This document shows positions 34,025 through 46,192 of a DNA stretch of 64,000 nt, one piece after another. The translations under genes were made by a program, and so were the position numbers. The stretch covers positions 1,178,001-1,242,000 of the forward strand of contig JAITYX010000010.1 in assembly GCA_021018815.1 (NCBI GenBank), in the 5' to 3' direction. The notes under the pieces were generated by a model that had not been told where the DNA came from, ran no database searches, and saw only the letters and a program-made list of their open reading frames with translations. The first letter of the stretch is position 1. Each line of letters begins with the position of its first letter. This DNA comes from Talinum fruticosum. Taxonomy: Eukaryota; Streptophyta; Magnoliopsida; Caryophyllales; Talinaceae.

Positions 34025-34038
34025 TCCTCTCCCTGTTT
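34025..34038 (-). other. Polypurine tract of C-1
   Basis: The minus strand reads AAACAGGGAGAGGA directly before TGATGG. The same text follows the C-2 LTR at 55963. Confidence 0.8.
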
Positions 34039-34134
34039 GAAAGAATTTGCCCTCAAATTCATCGGATGATCATCAACAAAACAGGAGAGTGAGTGGTAAG
34101 GCTGACCATGGTTGGACAGAACATACTTTCCGAG

Positions 34135-37100
34135 TTACTTCACCATTTGAAAGATGTTGCTGGCGCTTTCCAGCTCTTGGTTAGTACCCTTAGTAATAGG
34201 CATTAGCTTAGGCCAACCCAATGAAGGAGGCCACTCTTTTCTTGCTTGCATCCACTCAAGACTTCCCGGTTCATCAACCACTTGCTTGCATTGCTTGTTG
34301 GGGCTAGACTTGTAGGACGCTTGCTCTTTACTTGGACTTAGAAAATGTTTCTTAAGCCTCATCAAAGTCCCCATGAATAAGGACTTTTCTCGGATCGAAA
34401 CTCGCTCATTAAACTTTTTTGGAAAGTTTGGAACAACTTCCCAATGTGGCTATCCAAGTAATCATTAAAAGATCTTCGGTGGAGGAGTTCCCTTTTACCC
34501 AACTCAGAAAATAATAAGGCCAACTCAGAAAACCGGGCCAACTCGAATACCATGCCAACTCGGAAAACCAGGCCAACTTATAAAACAAGGCCAAGAGCTT
34601 TTAAACAAACAATAAGCTCGAACATGGGGCTCACTCAACAAGTGATTTTCATAATCAAGGAACAATGTCTCATACCTCTCATTAGCATCACAGATCAGAA
34701 ACATTTGTTTCATCAATGGCCTATAAACTTGGCCTCTTAACTTCACTTCCATTCTTGAATCATAGAATAAACCAATGAGCATAACAAAGCATTCATGAGG
34801 CCTTCCAACATTCCTTAGATCAATCTTTAACATAAACTTCAACTCAAATAACTCAAATAAGGGCTTGGAGAAAGGGTGAAGTAGGTGGAAGGTTTCGGAC
34901 TCCTCATGTCCTAAGAGAGCAAGGACTTGAGTGGGTTGATCAAAGTGCTTTTCCAGAACCTTGGTAGGAACCAAGACATCATCAAAAGACATCAAAACAG
35001 ATTGTATAATGTAGAGCTCAGAAACTTGGTCGATAGAACTCATGTAGCTACTAGGAGTGCTTGACAACCCATATGGAATGACTAACCAATCATACAACCA
35101 AGGTTTATCCAATAACAAGTAACAAGAATCTAGAAACATGATATCACTCCAAAATTCACCAAGATCATTCTTGTCACTACCAAAGGAAATAGGACACCCA
35201 GAATTTGATTGGAATCTTTTACCTTGTAAAGACCATTGGGAGTCAAGTGGGTGTGAGTGGACCGGGACTTGAGGACTCAAAGGTTCCACTATGTTTAAGC
35301 TATCCTCTAGCTCCTTTTTCTCCCTTTGTAACTCATCATACTCATCAAACTTTGGAGGCAAGTCGAAGTGTGGCTCATTTTCTTCTTGCTCCTCATGAGA
35401 CTCTTCACATTTAGCCAAGACAATGCTTGATTGTGGGTACTCCAACTCAAGGTGACTCATCCCTTGGCAAAGGGAAAACATGCTGTTTTGCAATGGACCA
35501 AAAGGATTTGTGGGTTGTGGGGTTGGAAAATTTGGTGGTGGAGAGGAAGGACAACCACCAGAATTTGGTGAGGGTATTTGCAGGCTCCTTTTGAGAAGGG
35601 GTGTGGATTTTTGTGGAGGCAAAGAGGGCTGGACAGTAGGGGTAAATGAGGGAGGTTGGTAACTTTTTTGGAGGTCAGATTTGGTGTTTTGTGGTGAGGG
35701 AAAGAGGGGCTGGTTAGTAGGTTTCGATGGGGGAATGTGGTGGCTCTTTTTATGGTAAGTTGGGGCATTTTGAGGTGGGAAGGAAGGCTGGTCAGTAGGT
35801 GCTGATGAAGGAAAGGATGTGATGGTTGAAGGTTTGGAGGGAAGGGAAAAGAGACTCCCCTTGTTGATGGGTTTAGTCTTGGTTGGAGGAGATTTGTAAG
35901 TAAGTGGACCAAACCTTTTCAACAATTTACCTCTCAACTTTCTCCATGTGTACACTTGATGGAAAGTGGACCACCTTAGACTTTGAGCTGAAAGCTATTC
36001 ATTTGGAAGGTTCAAACCTGCCCGGTACTCAACCAAAATTACTTGAGTTTATCTTAATTATTTTTTATCCCGGAGGATAGAGAGCCAAGAGTTTGACCTT
36101 TTTTTATGACTTCATGTTCATAAATAAATATGCAAGGAGACTAGTCAAGAAGAATCAAGACAAACACCTCCATGTTAAAACAAGGCACAAATTCGGCCAT
36201 GGCAAACCGTGAAGATTCGAGTCTTTTGCACATAAATAACTTGGCGCATGTGCTAGTTGGTCCAAGGAGCATAAAATCACATGCCTAAGGAGAACACTCA
36301 AAGGAGCCTAAAGAAGAGCATTCTAGAAGGCACTCACTATGGTGGAAGAGGTTTGTTAGAAGCTTGCCAAAGAGGAAATCAACCATAGCCACATGTTCCC
36401 ATTTTGACAAATACTTGGCTAGAATTTGTCCTAGCTTAACTTGGAGGAGGGGAAAGAATCTTTATGGTTATTGTTTCATTTTAGCTTTAATTTTCAGCTT
36501 TGTTTTCAGCTTTGTAAATGCCATTATGAGGCATTATAAATTCAGCTAGCTTAGCTATGTAAAAGAAAGACTTGATGAATATATGAACTTTGAGCTTTGC
36601 TCTTTTGAGATGGATTTCTCAACCCCTTGAATTCTCATTGCTGTATCCGAGCCTTGGCAAGCTTGGTGGTGTCCTTTGAGTCCTTACAATCCCCGGTGGT
36701 GTTTATGTATCCAGATAGATTGCAAGGTGCCCCTCGGTTCAGCTTGGTGGTGTTTCTGTATCCAGGCCAGAACCCAGGAACTATCCAGCGACTTTATCAT
36801 CCCATATCTCCCAATCCACAAATCCTTTCGTCCCCAAATTTCACCCACACCATCCTACACGGGTTGAGTCCAGTACCACCAAATTTCATCTCAATCCAAG
36901 AAGTATCCCGTCCTCGGCACCAAAAACAAACAAAGGACCTCATCCTGGACAGCCGCCCAGTGTGACTTTCTGTTTGGCTTTGGTTCAAGGTGATCCCGAC
37001 CTTGGATGCTTCCCATATTTTTACCAGCCCTTCCTAACATCCCAAATAACCTTCCCTCAAATTTTTAGCCAAAACCAAGAACATTTGACCCTCCTTTCAC

Positions 37101-37423
37101 CCTTTTCCCCAGACCCGCACCTGCAGACCCTATTCTGTCCGGTTGCATTTTCTTGGGTTTTTCCTTCTTCTGTTGCTTCCGCTCGCACTACACATCAACA
37201 CTTGCTCTTTGTCTTTCTTTTTCCTTCTCATCTTATAAGTTCTCCACCAAGTGAGGGCACAACTCCTCAACTTAGACACAACAATTTCTATCTTCTCATG
37301 CTCTTCTAAACTCAGATTTGCAAGGGCTTCTTCAACCTTGATAAACCAACTAGAAAATTGATCTTGTTGGCCATAAAACTTGGGCACAAGGAGACTAGCC
37401 AACTCAAAATCAGAAGCGGCCAT
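34135..37423 (-). pseudogene. C-family Gag plus degenerate protease, split by solo LTR
   Basis: The ATG at 37423 (MAASDFELASLLVPKFYGQQ) begins a Gag-like region with TWWRTYKMRRKKKDK. A solo LTR (35957-37197, TSD ACACT) interrupts it. The frame resumes in 34525-35955 with KLRGKLLKRFGP, a long Pro/Ser linker built of PSFPPQ-like repeats, and a segment aligning with the back half of the A/P protease (PISFGSDKNDLGEFWSDIMF, LLLDKPWLYDW). The D-G-G-S active-site loop is absent. The tail continues in other frames to 34135. Likely a Gag supplier or packaging partner; protease activity is not expected. Confidence 0.78.
35957..37197 (+). repeat. Solo LTR, B-like, TSD ACACT
   Basis: 1241 bp, TGATGGAAAGTGGAC to CGCACTACACATCA. 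ACACT is at 35952-35956 and 37198-37202. Hairpin stems near 36646-36772 include CCGAG/CTTGG (with one G-T pair) and CTTGG/CCAGG. Confidence 0.95.
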
Positions 37424-37592
37424 TTAAGCTCTCACAACCAAATGCAAAGTGGTGCTCAAGATGGTGAAAGAAAAAAAAATAGGGCAGGAACTTTTTTGTT
37501 GTGTTGGGTTTTTTTTTTTTTTGTGGACTAATGTGGTTGGGCTTAAGGGTTGTGTTTGGGATAAGGAAGCTCAGCCTAGGAAAGGCTCCAAA

Positions 37593-37604
37593 GCTCTGAT
37601 ACCA
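37593..37604 (-). other. Primer-binding site of C-1
   Basis: GCTCTGATACCA, reverse complement of TGGTATCAGAGC, followed by AAAC and the LTR edge TGATG at 37609. Confidence 0.9.
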
Positions 37605-37608
37605 AAAC

Positions 37609-39321
37609 TGATGTGCCAAAACGCAAGGCTACATCGATCCTGAAACAGAGTGAAATTATGCGCAGTTCTTAGTGGGTCAGAATGACTCAATAACTAGTTC
37701 CGAGGACTCGGAACGACTCGAAAGTTGGAGCCGAGGACTAAGCCGGACTCGGACGACCAGAACCGAGGGCTCGGACTAACTAGACAACTAAAATTGGGGA
37801 CTCGGACTAACTCGGACAACTGAATCCGAGTATTAAGTCAGACTCGTAAAACCAGAATAGAGGACTTAGAATACTGAATCTGAGTGGCTCGGACGACGGA
37901 TGGTCGGTTTCGGAATAAAGATGGTGGCTTCAAAAGAAGCTGGATTTTTGTGGGATGATGGTTAAGGGGTTAAGGAAGATGAGGGGAACATGTTTGGGCA
38001 GAATGGTGAGGGATAAATATGGGGAATATTTATGAACATCCACTACAGATGCACACAACCAAGGGATAGTCTAACTTCACTTGGATACAGATTTCACCAC
38101 CAAGCTTAGCTAGGGCTCAAAGGCTTGCACTCGGATACAGATATCACCACCAAGCTTGCCTAAGACTCTTTTGAACACCACCTAGTTAGCCAAACTAGGA
38201 TAAGCAAAATGAGATTTAAAAAGGATAAAGGAGCTTAGCTCAACTTTGATGCATTAGCATTCATGGATAAACTTGTCTGATTTTTACATGCAGCACTCTA
38301 CATATATATAGAGCTAAAAACTAGGGTTGTTACTTTAATCTAAGGGCTGAAAATAGCCTTACATAATCCTAGGGCTGTCACTACATTCAGCCAAATATAA
38401 AAGAAGACAAAAACAGTGGCCAATGAAGATAAAATGATCAGAATAAAAGGACAGCTGCAAATGGTTCCCCCTTGCTGTCGTTTTCAGTGCATCTTCCTGC
38501 AGCAGAGCCAACTTAAAATGGTGATATCTCTTGATTTACAACTCCAATTGTGACGTGTAAGATATGCTTGGACAGCTTGAGGAATAAGCTTTTCAACCAT
38601 ATGTGTCTCGACCCATTTGAAGCTGTGAGCAAAACGTTATGACTAGAACAATCAGCAAAGGTCAGACTGGTCAGTAGAAATACCCGGTTTGATGTTCGGA
38701 CCATTTTCTTTATTATCTACGACCTAAAAGACAATGCCCATAACTCGATATTAATCTAGACATGTCCAAGAATACCCTTGTGAAAATTGGAGACCAAAAT
38801 CTAATCCATGGTTGACTGAACACCCTTTTGAAGATGACCTTCAAGCGTCATTCTGAGTGCGCACCTTCCAGTTTCTGAGTCAACTTCAAATGTTCATAAC
38901 TTGAGATTCCCATCTCCAATTTAGATGTTCTTTATATGGTCAGGAAGCTTAGGATGTTAGCTTTCCATCCATATATCATGAGGTGATGTTGGAGCTCTGG
39001 ATCAGAAGATATGATCAAAACAAGGTGCAGGTGTCATCCTGGATGAGCAAGCTGCCAGTTTTAACAAAGGTCTTCCTCAGTTATTATCTCCGCATATATT
39101 CAAGATACCCATAAGTTTTTAAGCTTGAGGACATCATGAAGTACTTGGATGAATAATTTGGTAAGCAAACTCATAGCCGTTTGTGACTGAATGGCAGAGC
39201 TTCCAACCCTTACAACACGAGAGAATTCTGAGTCACTCACAAGCTTATGAAAAGGGGGAAATAAGTGTGCTACCCAACTCAGTTTGATCGTGGATGGCTT
39301 TGGGCTTGGAGTATGTTGTAG
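37609..39321 (-). repeat. 5' LTR of C-1, outer tip missing
   Basis: 1713 bp collinear with 32295-34024. It ends at GTATGTTGTAG where a B LTR starts, so about the last 20 bp (CCCATGGG...CCATCA) are absent. Confidence 0.9.
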
Positions 39322-40290
39322 TGATGTGTAGTGGGAGCAGAAGCAAAAGAAGAAGGAAAAACCCAAGAAAATGCAACCGGACAGAATAGGGTCTGCAGGT
39401 GCGGGTCTGGGGAAAAGGGTGAAAGGAGGGTCAAATGTTCTTGGTTTTGGCTAAAAATTTGAGGGAAGGTTATTTGGGATGTTAGGAAGGGCTGGTAAAA
39501 ATATGGGAAGAATCCAAGGTCGGGATCACCTTGAACCAAAGCCAAACAGAAAGTCATGCTGGGCGGCTGTCCAGGATGAGGTCCTTTGTTTGTTTTTGGT
39601 GCCGAGGACGGGATACTTCTTGGATTGAGCTGAAATTTGATGGTACTGGACTCAACCCGTGTAGGATGGTGTGGGTGAAATTTGGGGACGAAAGGATTTG
39701 TGGATTGGGAGATATGGATTGATGAAGTCGCTGGATAGTTCCTGGGTTCTGGCCTGGATACAGAAACACCACCAAGCTGAACCGAGGGGCACCTTGCAAT
39801 CTATCCGGATACAGAAACACTACCGGGGATTGTAAGGACTCAAAGGACACCACCAAGCTTGCCAAGGCTCGGATACAGCAATGAGAATTCAAGGGGTTGA
39901 GAAATCCATCTCAAAAGAGCAAAGCTCAAAGTTCATATATTCATCAAGTCTTATTTTTACATAGCTAACTAGCTGAATATATAATGCCTCACATTGGCAT
40001 TTTACAAGCTGAAACTAAGCTGGAAAATAAAGTAAAATGATAATGAAAACTAATGAGATTCTTTCCCCTCCTCCAAGTTAAGCTAGGAGGAATTCTAGCC
40101 AAGTATTTGCAAAATTGGGAACATGTGGATGTGGCTTGTTTTCCCCTTTCCCAAGCCTCATTTCCATTTGGCCAACACATCATATTCTAGGAGGCTTCTA
40201 GAATGTCTTCTTGAACCTTGAAGGTCCGGCCATTGACTCTTGACCAAGCATGACAATTTCGGCCATAAAATTCAGCATGAACAAAATGTG
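39322..40290 (-). repeat. B-family LTR, right end lost
   Basis: Starts TGATGTGTAGTGGGAGCAG inside the C LTR (left flank TGTAG) and follows other B LTRs for about 0.9 kb, including hairpin words near 39758-39880. Around 40230-40310 it merges into D-like sequence with no CCATCA end. The break position is approximate. Confidence 0.78.
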
Positions 40291-40299
40291 CCTAAAATA

Positions 40300-40640
40300 C
40301 CCTTTAGGTATTTTTGGACCGTCTTTGATGCATATCTTGCTTTACTCGTTTGGCAACATTTATTTATGTGTTAATTGTCTTTAAATGACAATTCTCAAGG
40401 CCTTTAACAATCTCTTCCATCTTTGGCTTGGCTTGTACTTTTGGACTAGCATAGGAGTTTTTGGTGTAAAAATAAGCTTGACTCCTTTTATGCTTCAACT
40501 TGAGAGACCCCTTGACTCTTGAAAGGTCGTCGTCGTTGTTGTTACTATCGTTTCTTGTTTCATAGACATCTTCTTCATCACTTATCCACAGCCCATGGAC
40601 TTCCGGATCTAAAGGAGGCAAGCAAAGAAGTGGTTTGGAC
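40300..40640 (-). repeat. D-like LTR fragment
   Basis: ACATTTATTTATGTG..., GGACTAGCATAGGAG and CTTGACTC words match 45520-45700 of the D LTR. After about 40530 the text diverges, and an acidic minus-strand reading (PEVHGLWISDEEDVYETR) appears whose origin I do not know. Confidence 0.5.
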
Positions 40641-40702
40641 TCAGTCCCACCGACCTGGAATGGGTTCAGTAAAAATGGTTAAGGTGCCACTAAAAGGTTT
40701 CT

Positions 40703-43700
40703 TGTTGTTATAGCACGAATGAGGAAGAGCATCTAAATCACCTTACACAAGTCCTTAAGTTGTTGGAAAAAGAGAAGCTATATGGTAACTTTCAGAAGCG
40801 TACCTTCTTCACTTCGGAAGTGACTTTCCTTGGTTATATAGTCTCGGCCCAAGGCGTGAAGGTGGATGAAAGCAAGGTGGAAGCCATCAAGTCTTGGCCT
40901 ATTCCCACAAGTATTCATGATGTTCAAAGTTTCCATGGTTTGGCCTCCTTCTACCGAAGGTTCATTAAGGATTTTAGCACTATCACATCCCCTATGACCG
41001 AAGTCTTAAAAGGGAGTTCGTTCAAATGGAATGCTAAGGCTCAAGAAGCCTTTGAGACAATCAAGCTCAAACTTACTCAAGCTCCGATTCTAGCCCTACC
41101 AAGCTTTGACAAGGTCTTTGAAGTTGAATGTGATGCCTCGGAGTAGGCATTGGAGGAGTTCTCTCTCAAGAAGGACAACCTCTAGCCTTCTTTAGTGAGA
41201 AACTTTGTGAATCAAGGAAAAATACTCAAGTTATGACAAGGAGTTTTATGCCATTATTCGGTCACTCGAGCATTAGAGCCATTACTTGGTGGCTAGTGAA
41301 TTCATTCTCCATTTGGACCACGAGGCCCTCAAGTACATACAAGGGCAACATAAGTTGAATCCTAGGCATGGAAAATGGGTGGAATACCTCCAAACGTTTC
41401 ATTTTACCATCAAGCACAAATCTGGAAAAATGAACAAAGGAGCGGACACTTTGTCAAGGAGGTATCTTCTTTTGTTTCAATTGGAATCTCATGTTCTTGG
41501 TATTGAGCATTTAAAGTCTTTGTACTTTGATGATAAAGACTTGGGAGAATTGTATCAAGCTTGCTTAAATCACTCAAAGGGAGAGTTTCTAGTCCAAGAT
41601 GGATTTCTCTGCAAGGGTACTCGATTGTGCATCCCTCATTGTGGCACAAGAGAACTATTGATCCGAGAGGTACATGGTGGAGCCTTTGGTTGGACATTTT
41701 GGTGTCAACAAGACAGTGAGCATGCTTAGAGAGTGATGTGCCAAGATGCAATGCTACAGCGATCCCGCCAACAGAGTGCGCTAAACGCAATTCGAGCGAC
41801 TCGGAATGGGCTTAGAAATGACCAATGGAACAAGTAGGCGACAAGGACTAAGCTGATCACTCGTGAGGAGGTGATTAGCAAGGTAACCAGCACTGATAGG
41901 ACAATAACAAGATAAATTAGAACTATCCAAGGATACGAGATATCACCACCAAGGATAAAACTAGGGCACTAATCACAGCTTAGTGATACAGCTATCACCA
42001 CACTAAGTATAATCATATTCTTCAGAACACAGCCTAATTATGCCACTAATTAGACAAGCAAAAGAGAATTTTGGGGTTGAAAGGAGCACTCGCTCAACTT
42101 TACTTAGCATATAGCCAATATCAAAATCATCATCCTTTACAAAGAGAGAGCCCATGTATATTTATAGGCCTCTTAGTTAGGTTACATCACTCTAGTCTAA
42201 GGGTTAAAAATCTCCCTTTACAATCAATGGTTGTGATGTATTCAGCAAAATAAAAGGACAAAAACAAGGACAAAAGGTAAATAATTACAGCAAAAAAGGA
42301 CAGCGAGAAAGAAGGGGGACCACAGAATCGGTAGTACAAAGTAGTACGGTTCCGAGTCCAGTGACAGACTACAATCGTTGTCATCAAATTCTTTTGCTGT
42401 CTCGATCCTTAACTTTCCTTTTCGGCTCTGCTGAAGACGCCTAGATGATGATCAAGTAGATCCGAGTATATCTACAATCTAGTCTAAGCTCAAAACCGAG
42501 GACTCGAAAAAGATCTCTTGTCTTATTTTCCTTCAAATACTTCGACTTGTCCGACTCCCTTACTCCTGTCCGAGGAGACAGACAAGTATTTCGAGTGTGG
42601 CCAAAACTCCCTTGATGCTCGCGTTATCAACGAAGACCCAAGCAATGGTTTCGAGGACTCGAATTATCAATCGGTTCTTGCTGGCTCTCGGTATTAGTTG
42701 GGGTTGGGTTTGTGGTGTCCTCCCCATCGGAGAGCATTATTTTTGGCCCAACATGGCGAAGGATGTGCAAGACATCTTGAAAAGGTGTGCGGTGTGCCAA
42801 GCGGCCAAGAGCCACTCCCTACCCCAAGGGCTCTACACCCCTCTTCCTACACCCAACCAGCCGTGGGAAGATGTGACCCTAGACTTCATACTAGGCTTGC
42901 CGAGGATTCAAAGGAATAAGGATTCAATTCTAGTTGTGGTAGACCACTTTTCAAAGATGGCTCATTTCATTCCATGCAACAAGACAAATGATGCAACTAA
43001 TGTGGCTAATTTGTACTCTAAGGAGGTTGTTAGACTCCATGGCATTCCTAAATCCATGGTTTTGGACCGAGACAGCAAGTTCTTAAGCCACTTTTGGATC
43101 ACACTTTGGAAAAAATTTGGGAACCAAGCTATAATTTAGTACTACTTGTCATCCTCAAACGGATGGACAAACCGAGGTGACAAACGGAATGTTGGGAGTG
43201 CTTTTGAGGGCTTTGATTAAGACTAACATGAAAGCTTGGGATCAACTTGTTGCTCATGTTGAATTTGCTTACAATGGAGCTCTAAGCAAGTCCACGGGTG
43301 TGAGTCCCTTCAAGGTAGTCTATGGAATAGAGCCACTAACCCCTCTAAACTTGACACCAAGAGGCTTGGATGGAAAACCCAATGTGGAGGCTGCCAAAAG
43401 AATGCAAGAAATTAAGAAAATGCATGAGAAAGTAAGAGCCAAAATTGATCAAACAAATCTTGCACATAAGCAACGAGTTGACACGGGGAGAAAGAAGAAG
43501 GTTTTTCAATCGGGAGACCTAGTTTGGGTGCACCTAAGAAAGGAGCGCTTTCCTTCCAAGAGAAAGAGCAAGTTGATGCCAAGGGCTGAAGGTCCATTTG
43601 AGGTGCTTGAAAGGATTAATGACAACGCCTATAAGATTGATTTTCCCGAGAGATTATGGGGTCTCGATGAGCTTCAACGTGGTTGACCTACACCTTACTT

Positions 43701-43744
43701 TGAAGATGACACCTTAGAGAATTTGAGGGCAAATTCTTCTCTAT
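40703..43744 (+). pseudogene. E-family Ty3 pol: RT end, RNase H, integrase
   Basis: It begins just after the expected RT YxDD motif ([14 protein letters not shown] at 40709). It continues through the RT thumb ([22 protein letters not shown]), an RNase H start (VECDAS) with a nonsense/frameshift at 41144, and LDHEALKYIQGQ. The integrase zinc finger (CAVCQAAK intact; the HxxxxH part is damaged by an extra T near 41691) is split by a solo F LTR (41734-42729, TSD GAGAG). Integrase acidic residues are at 42882 (LDFILG), 43065 (LDRDSKF) and 43174 (GQTEV). A frameshift lies near 43135. The C-terminus has VWVHLRKERFP and INDNAYKID, with no chromodomain seen. Style is CRM/Reina-like chromovirus from memory. 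This is the only polymerase of the swarm in the window. Confidence 0.9.
41734..42729 (-). repeat. Solo LTR, F family, TSD GAGAG
   Basis: 996 bp starting TGATGTGCCAAGATGC and ending CCCCATCG. GAGAG is at 41729-41733 and 42730-42734. Removing it and one GAGAG restores the integrase reading LREHYFWPN, so the CG-ended boundary is exact. Confidence 0.93.
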
Positions 43745-43753
43745 AAGGGAGGA
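43745..43753 (+). other. Polypurine tract of E element
   Basis: AAGGGAGGA directly before TGATGG at 43754, overlapping the end of pol. Confidence 0.82.
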
Positions 43754-44211
43754 TGATGGAGACCTCCCAACTACTCAAGCTACTAAAGGTCATGGCTTAC
43801 TAGCAAAGGCGCAAGAAGAGCTATCAACTTTGGGTTGTTAAGTCACCTATTCTAATCTGAGTTGAGCAAGCTAACAATGGATTAGGAGAGCCCTGAAACT
43901 CCTATCATCAAGACCATGTTGATAACAATAAAAGGTCCCTAGGAGTTGAACTAAGAATAAGAGTGGAAGAGGCTAGAATGGGCAAAACAAGCAAACCGGT
44001 TAGATTTGGGCCAATTCTACGCAACGGTCTCTAAGGATCAAAAAGTCAATGCTCGAAGGGTCGAATGCAAAGTCAAGTTACATGGGTGTAAAGTAGACGT
44101 GTGGAACATTCTAAAGAATCTGAATTCACCTCATGGTGGAGGGAATCAAATTCTAAAGCTAATCAAAGTGAAGCTTGGAGGAGAGGAAATCTAATACTTG
44201 GCTAGAATTGC

Positions 44212-45727
44212 TGATGTATAGCTCTACACTCTTATTCCAAAGTTTATGTATAGCTGGGCAAGAGGTGAAAGAGGGTGGAGGGAGTGGTTAAGGTGCAAAG
44301 AAAAGTAACCGGCCAGAATGGTGCTAATCTGTGCGGTCTTGGGGGAATGGGCGGAAAGGGATTTTTCCGGTGGAATTTGGAGGTGAAATTTGAGGGGAAA
44401 CTCTTAGGGAGGTTAGGAAGGGTTGGTAAAAAGTAGGTAATTATTCAAGGTCGGCATCACCTCGAACAAGAGATAGAAAGACTATCTCGCTAGGCTACGA
44501 GTCTAGGATGGTGCGGTCTAATGGTTTTGGATGAGGGGGTCAGGATATGCCTTAGATGGAGCTGAAATTTGGAGGGGAATTCTTGGGGTAGTTGGGAAGA
44601 GATGGTAAAAAGTGGGGGATCATTCGAGGTCGGGATCACCTCAAACTAAGGAGCAAAAAGACTGTTGCTCGAGCAGGAGTCCGAGTTGACAGTGCTGTGG
44701 TTGTTTCGGTGGAGGGGGTCAGACGGGTGCTTGGATTGAGTTGAGATTTGAGGGGGATGACTCAACTCGTGTAGGAAGGCGTGGGTGAAATTTGGAATGC
44801 GGGGATTTGTGGATTGAGAGACATGGATTTTTGAAATTAGGTAACCGGATAGTACCAAGGCTCCTAAGGATACGGACACACCACCTTAAGGAACTTTGGG
44901 GCACCTTTAACTCAGCTAGATACGGACACACCACTAGCTAAGCTCAAGGACTCAAAAGATCACCACCAAGTATGCCACACTTGGATAAAGCATTTGAGAA
45001 TTCAGGGGGGACGAGCATTCAGCTCAACTCCTCATTTTAATCATCATAATCAACGTTCCCTTACATACAAATATATGAGCTATTTATAATGCATAAAAGC
45101 TTGCTGAAAAGAAACTAAGGCTAAACATAATCTAAGGCTAATAGAGTAAGATCAAGATCTACGGCCTAAATTACATTTAAGCTTTCCCCTTCTTCAAGTT
45201 AGTGTTGGAACATGTGGCTAAAATGAATGGTGAATTTTAAGCCAAGTATTTTTTTCTCCTTGCACAAGCTAGCTCCTTATTGGTCCAACACATGCTTTCT
45301 TCCACTAATGATAGTGCTGGGGAATTCCTCTACAATCTTCTTTGTGCCAGCCACGCCTCTCATCCTTTGGTAGCTCATTTTGATGGTCCGAACTTGGTTT
45401 TGTTGGACCTTGAAGTCAACCGGGCAGATTCAATTCATTAGTGCTTGGTTTCTAACCGAATTGGGCCCTTCGGCATTTTGGACCTCCCTTTGTGGCATAT
45501 ATTGCTTCATTCCTTAAGCAACATTTATTTACGTACTAATTGTCATAAAATGACAATTTTCATGGCCCTTAAAACCTCATCAAACCTTGGCTCGGTTTGC
45601 ACTACTTGGACTAGCATAGGAGTTTTTGGTGTCAAAATTGATCTTCAAATAAGCTTGACTCCTCTTGTGCCTTAGCTTGAGAACCCCTTGACTCTTGGAC
45701 ATTTGACTTGGATAGAAATATCCATCA
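44212..45727 (-). repeat. Solo LTR, D family, TSD ATTGC
   Basis: 1516 bp, TGATGTATAGCTC to ATATCCATCA. ATTGC is at 44207-44211 and 45728-45732. This is the reference full-length D LTR of the window; no D internal region is visible. Confidence 0.93.
44865..44984 (-). promoter_or_regulatory. Three-hairpin array in D LTR
   Basis: Plus-strand arm positions: hairpin 1 CCAAG 44966-44970 with CTTGG 44980-44984; hairpin 2 AGCTAG 44914-44919 with CTAGCT 44934-44939; hairpin 3 TAAGG 44865-44869 with CCTTA 44884-44888. The minus-strand TATA (GCATTATAAATAG) is near 45076-45088, about 100 nt upstream. Confidence 0.65.
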
Positions 45728-45976
45728 ATTGCTTTGTGAATAGTGTCCACATGTTCCCTCTTAGTGGAAGCATCTCTTTAGATTATTCTCTATGCTTAAT
45801 GTAAACCCATCCCTTGATCATGTAAGGCCTCTAATGGCCATTAGATTATGCTTTGCTTTCACCCATTATAAGCACCACATATATGCCCCCATACCCGGTT
45901 GTAGAGGGAGGTTTTTGGATGAATGAAAATCGAATGAGCTAAGTGCTCTTCACCCTCAAAACTCTTGATTGCTTAT

Positions 45977-46094
45977 CTTAGTGTGGCAAACTAAGTGGTG
46001 ACCTTTCAAGTCCTTTGAGCAAGCTGGTGGTGTTTCTTATCCAACCCATACCTTGGTGCCTCAAGTTGATAATGGTGGTGATTTCTTATCCATT
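45977..46094 (+). promoter_or_regulatory. Three-hairpin array in E LTR
   Basis: Hairpin 1 CTTAG 45977-45981 with CTAAG 45991-45995. Hairpin 2 is weak (TGG/CCA near 46025-46043). Hairpin 3 AATGG 46071-46075 with CCATT 46090-46094 around a 14-nt loop TGGTGATTTCTTAT. It lies about 100 nt downstream of the TATA-like box. Confidence 0.6.
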
Positions 46095-46192
46095 AAAAGC
46101 TTGATTTCTATCCCCTTATGTTCTTCGATTTTGTGTGTGTTTTGATTAACTTTACCGTCCTTATTCTGGCCAGTTTGTGCTCGCATACATCA

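Larger units (their letters stand above)
32295..39321 (-). mobile_element. C-1: C-family LTR element with solo LTR inside
   Basis: 3' LTR 32295-34024, purine tract, a Gag-type gene (34135-37423) split by a plus-strand solo LTR, primer site 37593-37604, and 5' LTR from 37609. The outer end of the 5' LTR is cut at 39321 by a B LTR about 20 bp before its expected end. No polymerase genes are present. A TSD cannot be checked; the left flank is ATCAT. Confidence 0.88.
43754..46192 (+). repeat. 3' LTR of E-1, interrupted by solo D LTR
   Basis: TGATGGAGACCTCCC to GCATACATCA. Without the D LTR and one ATTGC it is 918 bp, the same length as the E LTR formed by 53446-54265 plus 63420-63522 less one CTTAA. 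A TATA-like CATTATAAGC lies near 45873. The right flank is CGTCG; the left end of the element is missing. Confidence 0.9.

Noticed and set aside
40364..40621. Minus-strand 85-codon acidic frame as a possible captured host gene
   Set aside because: It overlaps D-LTR sequence at its C-terminal half, lacks a partner exon, and no domain is recognised. Kept only as an unexplained piece of the D fragment.
41734..42729. Large intron within integrase
   Set aside because: The segment has LTR ends, the GAGAG duplication and homology to the LTR at 772-1774; it is a solo LTR.
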